A stretch of 64,000 nt of DNA, taken from the NCBI RefSeq assembly GCF_017875645.1, contig NZ_JAGGMR010000001.1:1984001-2048000 (forward strand), read 5' to 3'. Shown one piece after another: positions 48,539-60,973 of this stretch. The position numbers were made by a program, and so were the translations under genes. Numbering within the stretch: position 1 is the first letter of the stretch; each line of letters starts with the position of its first letter. A model generated the notes under the pieces. It had not been told where the DNA came from. It was given only the letters and a program-made list of their open reading frames with translations, and ran no database searches. Source of the stretch: Nocardia goodfellowii (lineage in GTDB: Bacteria > Actinomycetota > Actinomycetes > Mycobacteriales > Mycobacteriaceae).

Positions 48539-49644
48539 CCCTCACCATCCCGGATGTCGCCCAGTGGGAGCCGACCAAGCTCACCGCCGCCGGCACGCAC
48601 GCGAACACGGTCTCGACGAAGCTCGACGGCCTCTTCACCAAGAGCATCACCGACACCCAGGCGCTGGCTTGGTCCGGCGCCGCCGCGAGCGCCGCGAACA
48701 CTCGCATGGAGACCGAGAAGACGCGCGCCTCCGCCGTCAGCGCCGCCCTGCTGGAGTTGAAGACCGCGTTCGACGAACGGGTGGAGAACCTGAACAACGC
48801 GAAGGCCAAGGTGATTCAGCTGCGGGACGACGCGCTGAACCAGAAGCCGCCGTTCGAGGTGTCCGACGCGGGCGTCGTCACCGCCACCGCGCGCATCGCC
48901 GAAATCCGCAAAGCCGACGATCGAGGCGGCACCGAGGCGGCTGTGCTCGCCGAGCAACTCGCGGCCGCCCAGCGGCAGCTGGATCTCACCAACGCCCTCG
49001 CCGCGGCCGAGGGGGTCGCCCTCGTCGCCAGAACGAAGGTCGCCACGGCCGTCGCGAAGCTCCAAGCCGCCCATGCGGGCCTGGGTGACCCGAAACTCGG
49101 TGTGCAGCAAGCCCCGACGGCTCCGGCCACCACCCAGCCACCCGCCACCACCCAGCAACCGGCCAACCAGAGTCCGAGTAGCCAGAGCCCGAGCAACCAG
49201 AGCCCGAGCAGCAATCTCATCTCGAACACCGGAACCGGTTCGGGGACATCGAAATACAGCAGTGACGCACCGACCACCATGCCCACCGGTGAGCAGAAGG
49301 AATGGATCCAGAAGGCGATCCAGGAGCTGCGGGCCGCGGGCTACGACATCGACGACAGCGAAGCCGCCATCATCGCCAAGATCATCGAGAAGGAATCCGG
49401 CGGCAACCCGAACGCCATCAACCTCTGGGACAGCAACGCCGCGGCGGGAATCCCGTCCAAGGGTCTGATGCAAACCATCGACCCGACGTTCAACTCCTAC
49501 AAGCTGCCCGGCCACGACGACATCTACAACCCGGTCGACAACATCATCGCCGGTACCCGGTATGCCATCGAACGCTACGGTTCGCTGTCGAATGTGCCCG
49601 GTATCGCGGCGATGAGCCAGGGTGGCAGCTACGTCGGATACTGA
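48535..49644 (+). CDS. Two-domain protein: type VII-type helical N-terminus plus lytic transglycosylase (SLT)
   Basis: A 369-aa protein with no Sec signal peptide. Residues 1-180 are alpha-helical, with an ALAWSGAAAS turn near 45 that resembles the WxG bend of type VII substrates. A low-complexity Thr/Pro/Ser/Gln linker follows (about 187-226, with 15-bp repeats). Residues about 255-369 form a soluble-lytic-transglycosylase domain with the catalytic Glu287 in IIEKESGGNP, then GLMQTI and NIIAGTRYAI. It would cleave peptidoglycan glycan strands. Pairing with an EspC-like gene suggests export by type VII secretion, which is inference. Confidence 0.8.
   Translation: MTLTIPDVAQWEPTKLTAAGTHANTVSTKLDGLFTKSITDTQALAWSGAAASAANTRMETEKTRASAVSAALLELKTAFDERVENLNNAKAKVIQLRDDALNQKPPFEVSDAGVVTATARIAEIRKADDRGGTEAAVLAEQLAAAQRQLDLTNALAAAEGVALVARTKVATAVAKLQAAHAGLGDPKLGVQQAPTAPATTQPPATTQQPANQSPSSQSPSNQSPSSNLISNTGTGSGTSKYSSDAPTTMPTGEQKEWIQKAIQELRAAGYDIDDSEAAIIAKIIEKESGGNPNAINLWDSNAAAGIPSKGLMQTIDPTFNSYKLPGHDDIYNPVDNIIAGTRYAIERYGSLSNVPGIAAMSQGGSYVGY
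49168..49212 (+). repeat. Three 15-bp coding repeats in the linker
   Basis: Three units of CAGAG(T/C)CCGAG(T/C)A(G/A)C at 49168-49182, 49183-49197 and 49198-49212 encode QSPS(S/N). Copy number may vary between strains. Confidence 0.85.
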
Positions 49645-49648
49645 TCTT

Positions 49649-49685
49649 GCCGGGTCAGGCCGCGGCCGGTCGGCGCCTGCCCGGC
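49649..49685 (+). terminator. Possible terminator after the SLT gene
   Basis: GCCGGG-T-CAGGC (49649-49660) and GCCTG-CCCGGC (49675-49685) can pair with one bulge around a 14-nt loop. No T-run follows. Confidence 0.4.
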
Positions 49686-49860
49686 GGGCTTACCGAGCTT
49701 TTCGGGCAGATCGGACACGCTCATGCGCTGCACGATGCCGGATGGGCTACGCGCGGGTACGGCGATCTCGACGCGAGGGTGTGACGTAAGCCCCGTAAAG
49801 TCGTCTCAGAAGAGCACCGCAAGAAAAAACGCGGCACACCGTGCCGCGCGAGGAGCACCA

Positions 49861-50631
49861 GTGTCACTCGATCAGCCACTCGCCCCGCTTCCCCAGGAGG
49901 GCATGGGCTTCGCTTCGGCGTGGCCCGTCCGGGCTGGTGATGTAGACCCGTATGACCGGCTGCGGTTCGACAGTGTCGCCCGCTACCTGCAGGATATCGC
50001 CTGGGAGCAGTTGCATAAGACGGCGTTGCATCGCACCGACCCCAGCTGGATCGTCCGGCGCACGGTCATCGATGTCATCCGGCCCATCCAGTGGCCGGAC
50101 GAGGTGCAACTCCTGCGCTGGTGCTCGAGCATGTCCACCCGGTGGACGAATATGCGGGTGCGGATCACCAGCGGCAACGGCGGGCTGATCGAAACCGAGG
50201 GCTTCTGGATCAATATCAGCGAGTCGAACAATATGCCCGCCCGGATCAGCGACGAGGGCCTGGCGTACCTGGCGCAAACCACCCAGGAGCATCGCTTGCG
50301 CTGGCGGCCGTACCTGATCGATCCGACACCGCCGGAGTCCGACACCGATCTGCCGTTCCCGGTGCGCGCTACCGACATCGACAGCTACAACCACGTGAAC
50401 AACGCCTGCTACTGGCAGGCGGCCGAGCAATTCCTCGTCGAGTACCCGAAGCTGGTCGCGGCGCCGCACCGGGCGGTCATCGAATACGTCGCGCCGGTGC
50501 TGGCCCGCCAGCATGTGATGGTCCGCAGCCGCTATGAGCCGGGTGACGGCGCCGGGCGGCCCAGCCTGCGCCTGTGGTTCGTCGTCGGCGGCACCACGAC
50601 CACCGTCGTGCGGATCATGCCGCTCCCGTAG
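49861..50631 (+). CDS. Acyl-ACP thioesterase
   Basis: A 256-aa double hot-dog protein of the plant/bacterial acyl-ACP thioesterase family. The first domain has GDVDPYDRLRFDSVARYLQD and TDPSWIVRRTVIDV; the second has ATDIDSYNHVNNACYWQAAEQ (motif from about residue 175, containing the N-H-N catalytic-type cluster). GTG 49861 with GAGGAGC upstream is preferred to earlier in-frame ATGs that lack similarity. It would release free fatty acids from acyl carrier protein. It is convergent with the Lrp gene. Confidence 0.85.
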   Translation: MSLDQPLAPLPQEGMGFASAWPVRAGDVDPYDRLRFDSVARYLQDIAWEQLHKTALHRTDPSWIVRRTVIDVIRPIQWPDEVQLLRWCSSMSTRWTNMRVRITSGNGGLIETEGFWINISESNNMPARISDEGLAYLAQTTQEHRLRWRPYLIDPTPPESDTDLPFPVRATDIDSYNHVNNACYWQAAEQFLVEYPKLVAAPHRAVIEYVAPVLARQHVMVRSRYEPGDGAGRPSLRLWFVVGGTTTTVVRIMPLP

Positions 50632-50634
50632 TAG

Positions 50635-52475
<1,841 letters not shown>

Positions 52476-52540
52476 GCGACCCAGGAGCTCTCGTCCGGCG
52501 CAGCCGAGCCGACGCGGCCGGACCCAGTAGAGTTCGAAGC

Positions 52541-53068
52541 ATGCGGATCTCGTCGGCGCTCATCACCGGTATGGCCTTGGCGTTGACGCTGTCGGCCTGC
52601 GGGTCCGGCGGCGGCTCCGATGCGGACAACACTCCGCTACGCCCGCCGCCGCGGGTGGCCTCGCTCGGCCCGTTCGTCGGCGAATGCGGTCATGTCACCG
52701 ACGCCGAGGTGCAGGAACTGGCCGGGCTGGGGCGTATCTCGCGGGTCTACAAGAACTCCACCGGATGCAACTGGGAAGCCGCGGGCTCCGGCTCGCCCAG
52801 CGTCACCTTCGCCTCGTACCGGGGTAGCCCGATCGATCGGGAGAAGGCCTGGGTGAGCACGGCCGGGCGGTCCCCGGAGACGATCGAGATCGGCGGCCGC
52901 CCGGGCTGGAAGGGCCTGGACCCGAGCGGCGTCATCTGCGATCTCGCGGTGCAACTCGACGACGACTTCTTCGAATGGTCGATGTCCTACGGCGCCTTCA
53001 CCGCGCGGGCCAATCCGTGTGACAACGCCTACAAACTGGCCGAGCTGACCGTGCGGCGGCTCGGATGA
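52541..53068 (+). CDS. DUF3558-type lipoprotein (first)
   Basis: A 175-aa lipoprotein with signal peptide and lipobox LSAC (Cys20). The mature domain has GECGHVTDAEVQELAGLG, STGCNWEA and a late Cys in RANPCDNAYKL, the cysteine pattern of DUF3558 proteins common in Nocardia and relatives. Function is unknown. It overlaps the next lipoprotein gene by ATGA. Confidence 0.82.
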   Translation: MRISSALITGMALALTLSACGSGGGSDADNTPLRPPPRVASLGPFVGECGHVTDAEVQELAGLGRISRVYKNSTGCNWEAAGSGSPSVTFASYRGSPIDREKAWVSTAGRSPETIEIGGRPGWKGLDPSGVICDLAVQLDDDFFEWSMSYGAFTARANPCDNAYKLAELTVRRLG

Positions 53069-53640
53069 GGGGGAAGGTCGGGATGGGAGCATCAGGCCTC
53101 GCCCGTTCCGCGGGCCTCGCCGCGGTGCTCGCGGCGGGTCTCGCCGTGGCCGGCTGCGGGCAGACGGTGCCGGGCTCGGCGTATCCCGCCGGCGGTAGCG
53201 GCGGTGCGGAGATCAACACCAATTTCGACAAGCTGCTGCGTGAATGCGAGGTCGTGGGCGTAGATAAGATCGGGGAGGCGGTCGGCAACTCCCAACTCGT
53301 GCGGGGCTCCTTCAACGGCGCGGTGTGCATGTGGGACGTCGAAGATGCTCCCGGCGGCGTGGCAATGGTCACATTGGCGTGGTATGAGGTCGGTTCGCTG
53401 AACAATGAGAAGGCGAACAACGACAAGCTCGGCTACTCCAGCGAGAACATCACGGTGCAGGGCAGTCGTGGTCTGCAGACTCGTCGGCCGAACGATCCGG
53501 ACTCCTGTGGCGTCACCGCGAGCGCTGCCGATACCGGCGTCGTGAGCTGGTGGATCAACTATCGGCCGGGGTCCAGCCACCCGGATCCGTGCCAGGGCGC
53601 CAAGCAATTGCTCGAGCTGACCTTGAATCGGGCCCGTTAG
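53065..53640 (+). CDS. DUF3558-type lipoprotein (second)
   Basis: A 191-aa lipoprotein with a lipobox VAGC (Cys31 from this start, or Cys25 from an in-frame ATG at 53083). The mature part has LLRECEVVGVDKIGEAVG, GAVCMWDVED, PDSCGVTA and HPDPCQGAKQLLEL, again the DUF3558 cysteine pattern. With the preceding gene it forms a pair of related cell-surface lipoproteins upstream of the rpsL promoter. No function is known. Confidence 0.82.
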   Translation: MRGKVGMGASGLARSAGLAAVLAAGLAVAGCGQTVPGSAYPAGGSGGAEINTNFDKLLRECEVVGVDKIGEAVGNSQLVRGSFNGAVCMWDVEDAPGGVAMVTLAWYEVGSLNNEKANNDKLGYSSENITVQGSRGLQTRRPNDPDSCGVTASAADTGVVSWWINYRPGSSHPDPCQGAKQLLELTLNRAR

Positions 53641-53662
53641 CTGCGCTGTTTTCGACCCCGTT

Positions 53663-53692
53663 TTGCACCTTTCTCGAGGTCGCGGGTATCGT
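53663..53692 (+). promoter_or_regulatory. Promoter of rpsL-rpsG-fusA-tuf
   Basis: TTGCAC (53663-53668) and TATCGT (53687-53692) are 18 bp apart. It starts just after the second lipoprotein gene and leaves a leader of about 215 nt before rpsL. Confidence 0.6.
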
Positions 53693-53915
53693 GGACCGCT
53701 GTGCCCGGAAGCATGCGGGCAAGTTCGTACTTCGACGTAAGCCAGCGAAAGCGGCCGACCTCCCCGGCATGCCCGGAAAAAGGTTCGTAATCGGAGTGCG
53801 ACACGCCCGACCTCGGGACGCGAGAAACGTGGACGGACGTGCGAGTTCGATAGCTCGAACCACAAAGACATGAAATTCCAGACACCGCGTTAGACAAAAC
53901 AAGGAAAGCCGGTCT

Positions 53916-54290
53916 ATGCCAACCATCAACCAGCTGGTCCGCAAGGGTCGTCGTGACAAGGTCTCCAAGACCAAGACTGCGGCCCTCAAGGGGAGCCCGC
54001 AGCGTCGTGGCGTGTGCACCCGTGTGTACACCACGACCCCGAAGAAGCCGAACTCCGCGCTGCGTAAGGTCGCGCGCGTTCGCCTGACCAGCGCGGTCGA
54101 GGTCACGGCTTACATCCCGGGCGAAGGTCACAACCTGCAGGAGCACTCGATGGTGCTCGTGCGCGGCGGTCGTGTGAAGGACCTCCCCGGTGTGCGCTAC
54201 AAGATCATCCGCGGCTCGCTCGACACCCAGGGTGTGAAGAACCGCAAGCAGGCCCGCAGCCGCTACGGCGCCAAGAAGGAGAAGAGCTGA
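53916..54290 (+). CDS. rpsL: 30S ribosomal protein S12
   Basis: S12 (124 aa) shapes the decoding centre. It begins [15 protein letters not shown] and has [17 protein letters not shown] and [13 protein letters not shown]. Lys43 and Lys88, where substitutions give streptomycin resistance, are both the sensitive form. ATG 53916 follows AAGGAAA. rpsG starts 1 bp after its stop. Confidence 0.98.
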   Translation: MPTINQLVRKGRRDKVSKTKTAALKGSPQRRGVCTRVYTTTPKKPNSALRKVARVRLTSAVEVTAYIPGEGHNLQEHSMVLVRGGRVKDLPGVRYKIIRGSLDTQGVKNRKQARSRYGAKKEKS

Positions 54291-54291
54291 T

Positions 54292-54762
54292 ATGCCACGC
54301 AAGGGCCCCGCACCCAAGCGTCCGCTGATCAACGACCCGGTCTACGGTTCGCCGCTGGTCACTCAGCTGGTCAACAAGATCCTGCTGGACGGCAAGAAGT
54401 CCACCGCCGAGCGCATCGTCTACGGCGCGCTGGAGCAGGCACGCGAGAAGACCGGCACCGATCCGGTCGTCACCCTCAAGCGCGCGCTCGACAACGTCAA
54501 GCCAGCCCTCGAGGTGAAGCCCCGCCGTGTCGGTGGCGCCACCTACCAGGTGCCGGTGGAGGTCCGTCCGGGCCGCTCCAACACCCTGGCGCTGCGCTGG
54601 CTGGTCAACTACTCCCGCGCCCGCCGCGAGAAGACCATGATCGAGCGCCTGGCCAACGAACTGCTGGATGCCAGCAACGGCCTCGGTGCTTCGGTCAAGC
54701 GTCGTGAAGACACGCACAAGATGGCCGAATCCAACCGGGCCTTCGCGCACTACCGCTGGTGA
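54292..54762 (+). CDS. rpsG: 30S ribosomal protein S7
   Basis: S7 (156 aa) nucleates assembly of the 30S head and contacts the E-site tRNA. It begins [20 protein letters not shown] and has the conserved [21 protein letters not shown] (motif region about 24-44) and [18 protein letters not shown] at the end. It is one base downstream of rpsL, and 222 bp upstream of fusA. Confidence 0.98.
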   Translation: MPRKGPAPKRPLINDPVYGSPLVTQLVNKILLDGKKSTAERIVYGALEQAREKTGTDPVVTLKRALDNVKPALEVKPRRVGGATYQVPVEVRPGRSNTLALRWLVNYSRARREKTMIERLANELLDASNGLGASVKRREDTHKMAESNRAFAHYRW

Positions 54763-54872
54763 TTGCCGCCCGGCCCATCGCTCGTGTGGGGGCCGGAAGG
54801 TAGTCGCGGCATGAGCGGGCCAGGCCCGGCGTAACCACGTAGGGCCCCGATCATGCCGAGATGTTCTCCGCC

Positions 54873-54928
54873 GGGGGCGGCACTTCGGTGCCGTTCCCGA
54901 CGTTGACATAGTGGACCTGACAAGGTCC
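54873..54928 (+). other. Structured leader in the rpsG-fusA gap
   Basis: The 222-bp gap contains a hairpin CGGCAC-TTCG-GTGCCG (54878-54893), a TTGACA (54903-54908) that could be a -35 element, and a short palindrome GGACCT-GACA-AGGTCC (54913-54928). No good -10 could be placed at normal spacing, so a separate fusA promoter is only possible. Confidence 0.4.
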
Positions 54929-54984
54929 GACACCCGAAGATCCCAACACGCTGATATACGACAAGCAGAGCGGGGAAGATTTCC

Positions 54985-57087
54985 GTGGCACAGGACGTGC
55001 TCACCGACCTCAACAAGGTCCGCAACATCGGCATCATGGCCCACATCGACGCGGGCAAGACGACCACAACCGAACGCATCCTCTTCTACACCGGTATCAC
55101 CTACAAGATCGGTGAAGTTCACGATGGCGCCGCCACCATGGACTGGATGGAGCAGGAGCAGGAGCGTGGTATCACCATCACCTCTGCGGCTACCACGTGT
55201 TACTGGAACGACAACCAGATCAACATCATCGACACCCCCGGTCACGTCGACTTCACCGTCGAGGTGGAGCGTTCGCTCCGTGTCCTCGATGGCGCCGTCG
55301 CCGTGTTCGACGGCAAAGAAGGTGTCGAGCCGCAGTCCGAGCAGGTGTGGCGTCAGGCCGACAAGTACGACGTCCCGCGCATCTGCTTTGTCAACAAGAT
55401 GGACAAGCTCGGCGCCGACTTCTACTTCACCGTGCAGACGATCAAGGATCGCCTCGGCGCGAAGCCGCTGGTCATCCAGCTGCCCATCGGCGCGGAGAAC
55501 GATTTCGAGGGCATCGTCGACCTGGTCGAGAACAATGCCAAGGTCTGGAAGGGCGAGACCAAGCTCGGCGAAGAGTACGAGGTCGTCGAGATCCCCGCAG
55601 ATTTGAAGGACAGGGCCGAGCAGTACCGCCAAGAGCTGCTGGAGACCGTCGCCGAGTCGGACGAGGCGCTGCTGGAGAAGTTCTTCGGTGGCGAGGAGCT
55701 CTCGATCGAGGAGATCAAGGGCGCCATCCGCAAGCTGACCGTCGCCTCCGAGATCTACCCGGTGCTGTGTGGCTCCGCGTTCAAGAACAAGGGCGTTCAG
55801 CCCATGCTCGACGCGGTCATCGACTACCTGCCCTCCCCGCTGGACGTCGAGGCCACCACCGGCCACGTCCCCGGCAAGGAAGAGGAGCTGCTGACCCGCA
55901 AACCGAACGTCGACGAGCCGTTCTCGGCGCTGGCGTTCAAGATCGCGGTGCACCCGTTCTTCGGTGAACTCACCTACATCCGGGTGTACTCGGGTCAGGT
56001 GGCCTCCGGCGCTCAGGTCGTCAACTCGACCAAGGGCAAGAAGGAGCGTCTGGGCAAGCTGTTCCAGATGCACTCCAACAAGGAGAACCCGGTCGCTACG
56101 GCCTCCGCCGGCCACATCTACGCCGTGATCGGCCTGAAGGACACCACCACCGGTGACACCCTCAGCGATCCGCAGAACCAGGTCGTGCTCGAGTCCATGA
56201 CCTTCCCGGACCCGGTCATCGAGGTCTCGATCGAGCCCAAGACCAAGTCCGACCAGGAGAAGCTCGGCACCGCGATCCAGAAGCTGGCGCGCGAGGATCC
56301 GACCTTCTCGGTGAAGCTGGACCAGGAGACCGGCCAGACCGTCATCGGCGGCATGGGCGAGCTCCACCTCGACATCCTCGTGGATCGCATGAAGCGCGAG
56401 TTCAAGGTCGAGGCGAACGTCGGCAAGCCGCAGGTGGCCTACCGCGAGACGATCACCAAGAAGGTCGAGAAGCTCGAGTTCACCCACAAGAAGCAGACCG
56501 GTGGTTCGGGCCAGTTCGCGAAGGTCATCATCGCCGTCGAGCCGTTCATCGGCGAGGACGGCGCGACCTACGAATTCGAGAACAAGGTCACCGGCGGCCG
56601 CGTTCCGCGCGAGTACATCCCTTCGGTGGACGCCGGTGCGCAGGATGCCATGCAGTACGGTGTCCTCGCGGGCTACCCGCTGGTGAACCTGAAGGTCATC
56701 CTGCTCGACGGCGCTTACCACGACGTCGACTCCTCGGAAATGGCCTTCAAGATCGCCGGCTCGCAGGCCCTCAAGGAAGCGGCCCGTAAGGCCGGTCCGG
56801 TGATCCTCGAACCGCTGATGGCGGTCGAGGTCATCACGCCCGAGGATTACATGGGCGATGTGATCGGCGACCTGAACTCCCGCCGTGGCCAGATCCAGGC
56901 CATGGAGGAACGCAGTGGTGCCCGTGTCGTCAAGGCGCTGGTTCCGCTCTCGGAGATGTTCGGCTACATCGGTGACCTGCGGTCGAAGACCCAGGGCCGA
57001 GCGAACTACTCCATGGTGTTCGCCCAGTACGCGGAGGTTCCGGCCAACGTGTCCAAGGAGATCATCGCCAAGGCGACCGGCGACTGA
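54985..57087 (+). CDS. fusA: Elongation factor G
   Basis: EF-G (700 aa) drives ribosomal translocation. The GTG start ([17 protein letters not shown]) follows GGGGAAGA. GTPase motifs are [15 protein letters not shown] (P-loop), the switch region [19 protein letters not shown] and NKMDK. Domains II-V follow with [10 protein letters not shown] and [15 protein letters not shown]. It is of normal length with no insertion. A perfect hairpin separates it from tuf. Confidence 0.98.
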   Translation: MAQDVLTDLNKVRNIGIMAHIDAGKTTTTERILFYTGITYKIGEVHDGAATMDWMEQEQERGITITSAATTCYWNDNQINIIDTPGHVDFTVEVERSLRVLDGAVAVFDGKEGVEPQSEQVWRQADKYDVPRICFVNKMDKLGADFYFTVQTIKDRLGAKPLVIQLPIGAENDFEGIVDLVENNAKVWKGETKLGEEYEVVEIPADLKDRAEQYRQELLETVAESDEALLEKFFGGEELSIEEIKGAIRKLTVASEIYPVLCGSAFKNKGVQPMLDAVIDYLPSPLDVEATTGHVPGKEEELLTRKPNVDEPFSALAFKIAVHPFFGELTYIRVYSGQVASGAQVVNSTKGKKERLGKLFQMHSNKENPVATASAGHIYAVIGLKDTTTGDTLSDPQNQVVLESMTFPDPVIEVSIEPKTKSDQEKLGTAIQKLAREDPTFSVKLDQETGQTVIGGMGELHLDILVDRMKREFKVEANVGKPQVAYRETITKKVEKLEFTHKKQTGGSGQFAKVIIAVEPFIGEDGATYEFENKVTGGRVPREYIPSVDAGAQDAMQYGVLAGYPLVNLKVILLDGAYHDVDSSEMAFKIAGSQALKEAARKAGPVILEPLMAVEVITPEDYMGDVIGDLNSRRGQIQAMEERSGARVVKALVPLSEMFGYIGDLRSKTQGRANYSMVFAQYAEVPANVSKEIIAKATGD

Positions 57088-57096
57088 CAACGTGAC

Positions 57097-57121
57097 CGGG
57101 GCAAGTGCAAGACTTGCCCCG
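57097..57121 (+). terminator. Hairpin in the fusA-tuf gap
   Basis: CGGGGCAAGT (57097-57106) and ACTTGCCCCG (57112-57121) pair perfectly around GCAAG. No T-run follows, so partial termination or processing within the operon is likely. Confidence 0.5.
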
Positions 57122-57207
57122 ATCAGTTAGCCGGGAGTCAGCACGACCCCCATTTATAACCGCACTGCTGCAACTGCACGCACCAACAAGTCCAGGAGGA
57201 CACCACA

Positions 57208-58398
57208 GTGGCGAAGGCGAAGTTCGAGCGGACGAAGCCGCACGTCAACATCGGCACCATCGGTCACGTCGACCACGGCAAGACCACGCTGACCGCAGCG
57301 ATCACCAAGGTGCTGGCTGACAAGTACCCGGATCTGAACGAGAGCTTCGCTTTCGATCAGATCGACAAGGCGCCGGAGGAGAAGGCTCGTGGTATCACGA
57401 TCAACATCTCCCACGTCGAATACCAGACGGAAAAGCGCCACTACGCGCACGTCGACGCCCCGGGTCACGCTGACTACATCAAGAACATGATCACCGGTGC
57501 GGCGCAGATGGACGGCGCCATCCTCGTGGTCGCCGCCACCGACGGCCCGATGCCGCAGACTCGCGAGCACGTGCTGCTCGCCCGTCAGGTCGGTGTTCCT
57601 TACATCCTGGTCGCGCTGAACAAGTCCGACATGGTCGACGACGAGGAAATCCTCGAGCTCGTCGAGATGGAGGTCCGCGAACTGCTGGCCGCCCAGGAAT
57701 TCGACGAGGAAGCGCCGGTCGTGCGCGTCTCCGGTCTGAAGGCGCTCGAGGGCGACCCGAAGTGGACCGAGTCCATCGTCGAGCTGATGAACGCCGTCGA
57801 CGAGTCGATCCCGGACCCGGTCCGTGAGACCGACAAGCCGTTCCTCATGCCCGTCGAGGACGTGTTCACCATCACCGGTCGTGGCACCGTCGTCACCGGT
57901 CGTATCGAGCGCGGCATCATCAACGTGAACGAGGAAGTCGAGATCGTCGGCATCCGTCCGGACAAGACCAAGACCACGGTCACCGGTATCGAGATGTTCC
58001 GCAAGCTGCTCGACAACGGCCAGGCGGGCGACAACGTCGGTCTGCTGGTTCGTGGCATCAAGCGTGAAGATGTCGAGCGTGGCCAGGTCGTCGTGAAGCC
58101 GGGCACCACCACCCCGCACACCGAGTTCGAGGGACAGGCGTACATCCTGTCGAAGGACGAGGGTGGCCGCCACACCCCGTTCTTCAACAACTACCGTCCG
58201 CAGTTCTACTTCCGTACGACTGACGTGACGGGCGTTGTGACCCTGCCCGAGGGCACCGAGATGGTCATGCCCGGTGACAACACCGAGATGTCCGTCAAGC
58301 TGATCCAGCCGGTCGCCATGGACGAGGGCCTGCGTTTCGCGATCCGTGAAGGTGGCCGCACCGTCGGCGCCGGTCGCGTCACGAAGATCATCAAGTGA
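57208..58398 (+). CDS. tuf: Elongation factor Tu (primary copy)
   Basis: EF-Tu (396 aa) delivers aminoacyl-tRNA to the ribosome. GTPase motifs are [15 protein letters not shown] (P-loop, 19-33), [14 protein letters not shown] (switch I), DAPGHADY (83-90) and NKSD (138-141). GTG 57208 follows CAGGAGGAC. Codon use is strongly biased to C- and preferred-G-ending codons, as expected for one of the most expressed genes. It is in the normal str-operon position and is followed by a strong terminator and then by a second tuf gene. Confidence 0.98.
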   Translation: MAKAKFERTKPHVNIGTIGHVDHGKTTLTAAITKVLADKYPDLNESFAFDQIDKAPEEKARGITINISHVEYQTEKRHYAHVDAPGHADYIKNMITGAAQMDGAILVVAATDGPMPQTREHVLLARQVGVPYILVALNKSDMVDDEEILELVEMEVRELLAAQEFDEEAPVVRVSGLKALEGDPKWTESIVELMNAVDESIPDPVRETDKPFLMPVEDVFTITGRGTVVTGRIERGIINVNEEVEIVGIRPDKTKTTVTGIEMFRKLLDNGQAGDNVGLLVRGIKREDVERGQVVVKPGTTTPHTEFEGQAYILSKDEGGRHTPFFNNYRPQFYFRTTDVTGVVTLPEGTEMVMPGDNTEMSVKLIQPVAMDEGLRFAIREGGRTVGAGRVTKIIK

Positions 58399-58416
58399 GT
58401 CTCTGACTTACTGACA

Positions 58417-58454
58417 CCGAACGGCGTCGCTCCTACCGGAGCGGCGCCGTTCGG
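58417..58454 (+). terminator. Terminator after the primary tuf gene
   Basis: A 17-bp stem (58417-58433 with 58438-58454, one T-G wobble) with loop TACC, followed by CGTTTCC. It separates the primary tuf from the second copy. Confidence 0.85.
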
Positions 58455-58631
58455 CGTTTCCGGGGAAGTTGATCTCTAGCTGGGGTTTTCCCGCGTGGAC
58501 TGACGAAAATCCCAGGCGCGGCAGGGTTGTCGAGGTCTATCGTCGAGCTTGGGGGTTTCGGCGGAATCTCGGGTTTGGTCGGTGCCCTCGTGGCAGATTC
58601 AAACGGCTGGTCCCAGGGAGAAGGTGTTCCG

Positions 58632-59822
<1,191 letters not shown>

Positions 59823-59887
59823 AGCCCGCTCACGCGGTCGCCTGTGCGCACCGGCGATCGCGTGGGATCGGTGTAATCGCCTGTGGT

Positions 59888-60793
59888 TCATGCGATTTGC
59901 CATCGGGGTGGCGGTGCGATCGCGGCTTGGGCAATCGCGCGCCGTAGGCGGGCTGCCGTGGCGGTGAAATCGTCCAGGTCGGCGGCGGTCCAGCGAACGA
60001 CTTGGCCACCGAGGCTGCGGATGGCCTCGTCGTGCGGTTGTTCCGCGGGGAGTCGCCCGTACCTGGATTCGGTGTCGAATGCGCCGATGACATTGTGCTG
60101 CGGCAGGAAGAAATTCACCCGGGCAATGAATTCGCCGCGCTCGTCCCGGATCTCGGTCTGCAACTCGGGTTTGGGCAGGAACGCGAGGTGCATGGCGACC
60201 CGGCTGCGGGATTCGCCAGGACTCGCACTGCGGGGATCCATGAAGAAGATCGCCTGGCGGGCCTGGGACAAGCCCCGCCGGCGGTGCCAGCGCTGGAGGG
60301 CGCCGACCAGTTCGTCGACGGACAGGCCATAGGTGCGCATCGCCGCGTCGCCGGTGACCACGGCTTCGCAGAATGAGGTGGTGCGGGCCAGATCGGCGAC
60401 CGTGCGGGCGGGAGTGGTGGTGCGTATCCCGTCCACGACCGTGACCTCGTCTGCGTCGAATCGAGTGCTGTGCAGGTGCAGCAGCCTGGTTAAGCGTCCG
60501 CCGGTGGCGCGGTTCACGGTCGCGTGGACTTGCCGGCAGGGTGGCTCCAGCAGCGGCAACCCGTGCAGCACCGCCGCCGACTGGTGACTGATCACGACAC
60601 CGGCGCTCACCGCCGACGCTGTCGCTTTGATCGCCAGCAAGTGCCGGCCGTAGGGGTCGGCGGGACCAGCCGCATGTGCGTACGCGCCGGGGCGGAGTCG
60701 GGTCAGCCGCCCGCTCTCGCACGCCCGGCGCAGGTCGTAATCCGTGACACCGCGCTGCAACGCGGTCTTGCGAAGCACCAGCTCATCGGTCAT
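59888..60793 (-). CDS. AbiEi-like/DUF559-like protein with degenerate nuclease domain
   Basis: A 301-aa protein. The N-terminal part (about 1-60) has a winged-helix/AbiEi-type segment (VTDYDLRRACESGRLTRLRPGAY as the start of the domain). The C-terminal 100 residues resemble the Vsr-like DUF559 domain, but the usual RVDF, GEFDG and KYGR positions read RVNF (Asn227), GAFDT (Ala238) and RYGR (Arg244). The catalytic Asp, Glu and Lys therefore appear lost. Such genes are widespread in actinobacteria and no toxin partner is adjacent. The function is unknown. Confidence 0.72.
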   Translation of the reverse strand: MTDELVLRKTALQRGVTDYDLRRACESGRLTRLRPGAYAHAAGPADPYGRHLLAIKATASAVSAGVVISHQSAAVLHGLPLLEPPCRQVHATVNRATGGRLTRLLHLHSTRFDADEVTVVDGIRTTTPARTVADLARTTSFCEAVVTGDAAMRTYGLSVDELVGALQRWHRRRGLSQARQAIFFMDPRSASPGESRSRVAMHLAFLPKPELQTEIRDERGEFIARVNFFLPQHNVIGAFDTESRYGRLPAEQPHDEAIRSLGGQVVRWTAADLDDFTATAARLRRAIAQAAIAPPPRWQIA

Positions 60794-60973
60794 TGCGCAA
60801 TGATGCGCCGCACCAACCCTGCGACGCCTTCAGAGCATGGGTCATTGTGGATAACTAATCGCCTGTGGATAACTGTGAATAGTTTTGCCGCGCAGTGGTT
60901 CTCGAGCGTTCACGACGCGAATTATCCGGTGCTCGAAAGAAATTCGAAGTACCGCCGCCCAGCTCCGGTGGCT

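Noticed and set aside
49168..49212. Short tandem repeats as a CRISPR-like array
   Set aside because: Only three 15-bp units without spacers, in frame in a protein linker.
54205..57090. 961-codon antisense frame opposite rpsG and fusA
   Set aside because: Shadow of highly expressed genes with strong codon bias.
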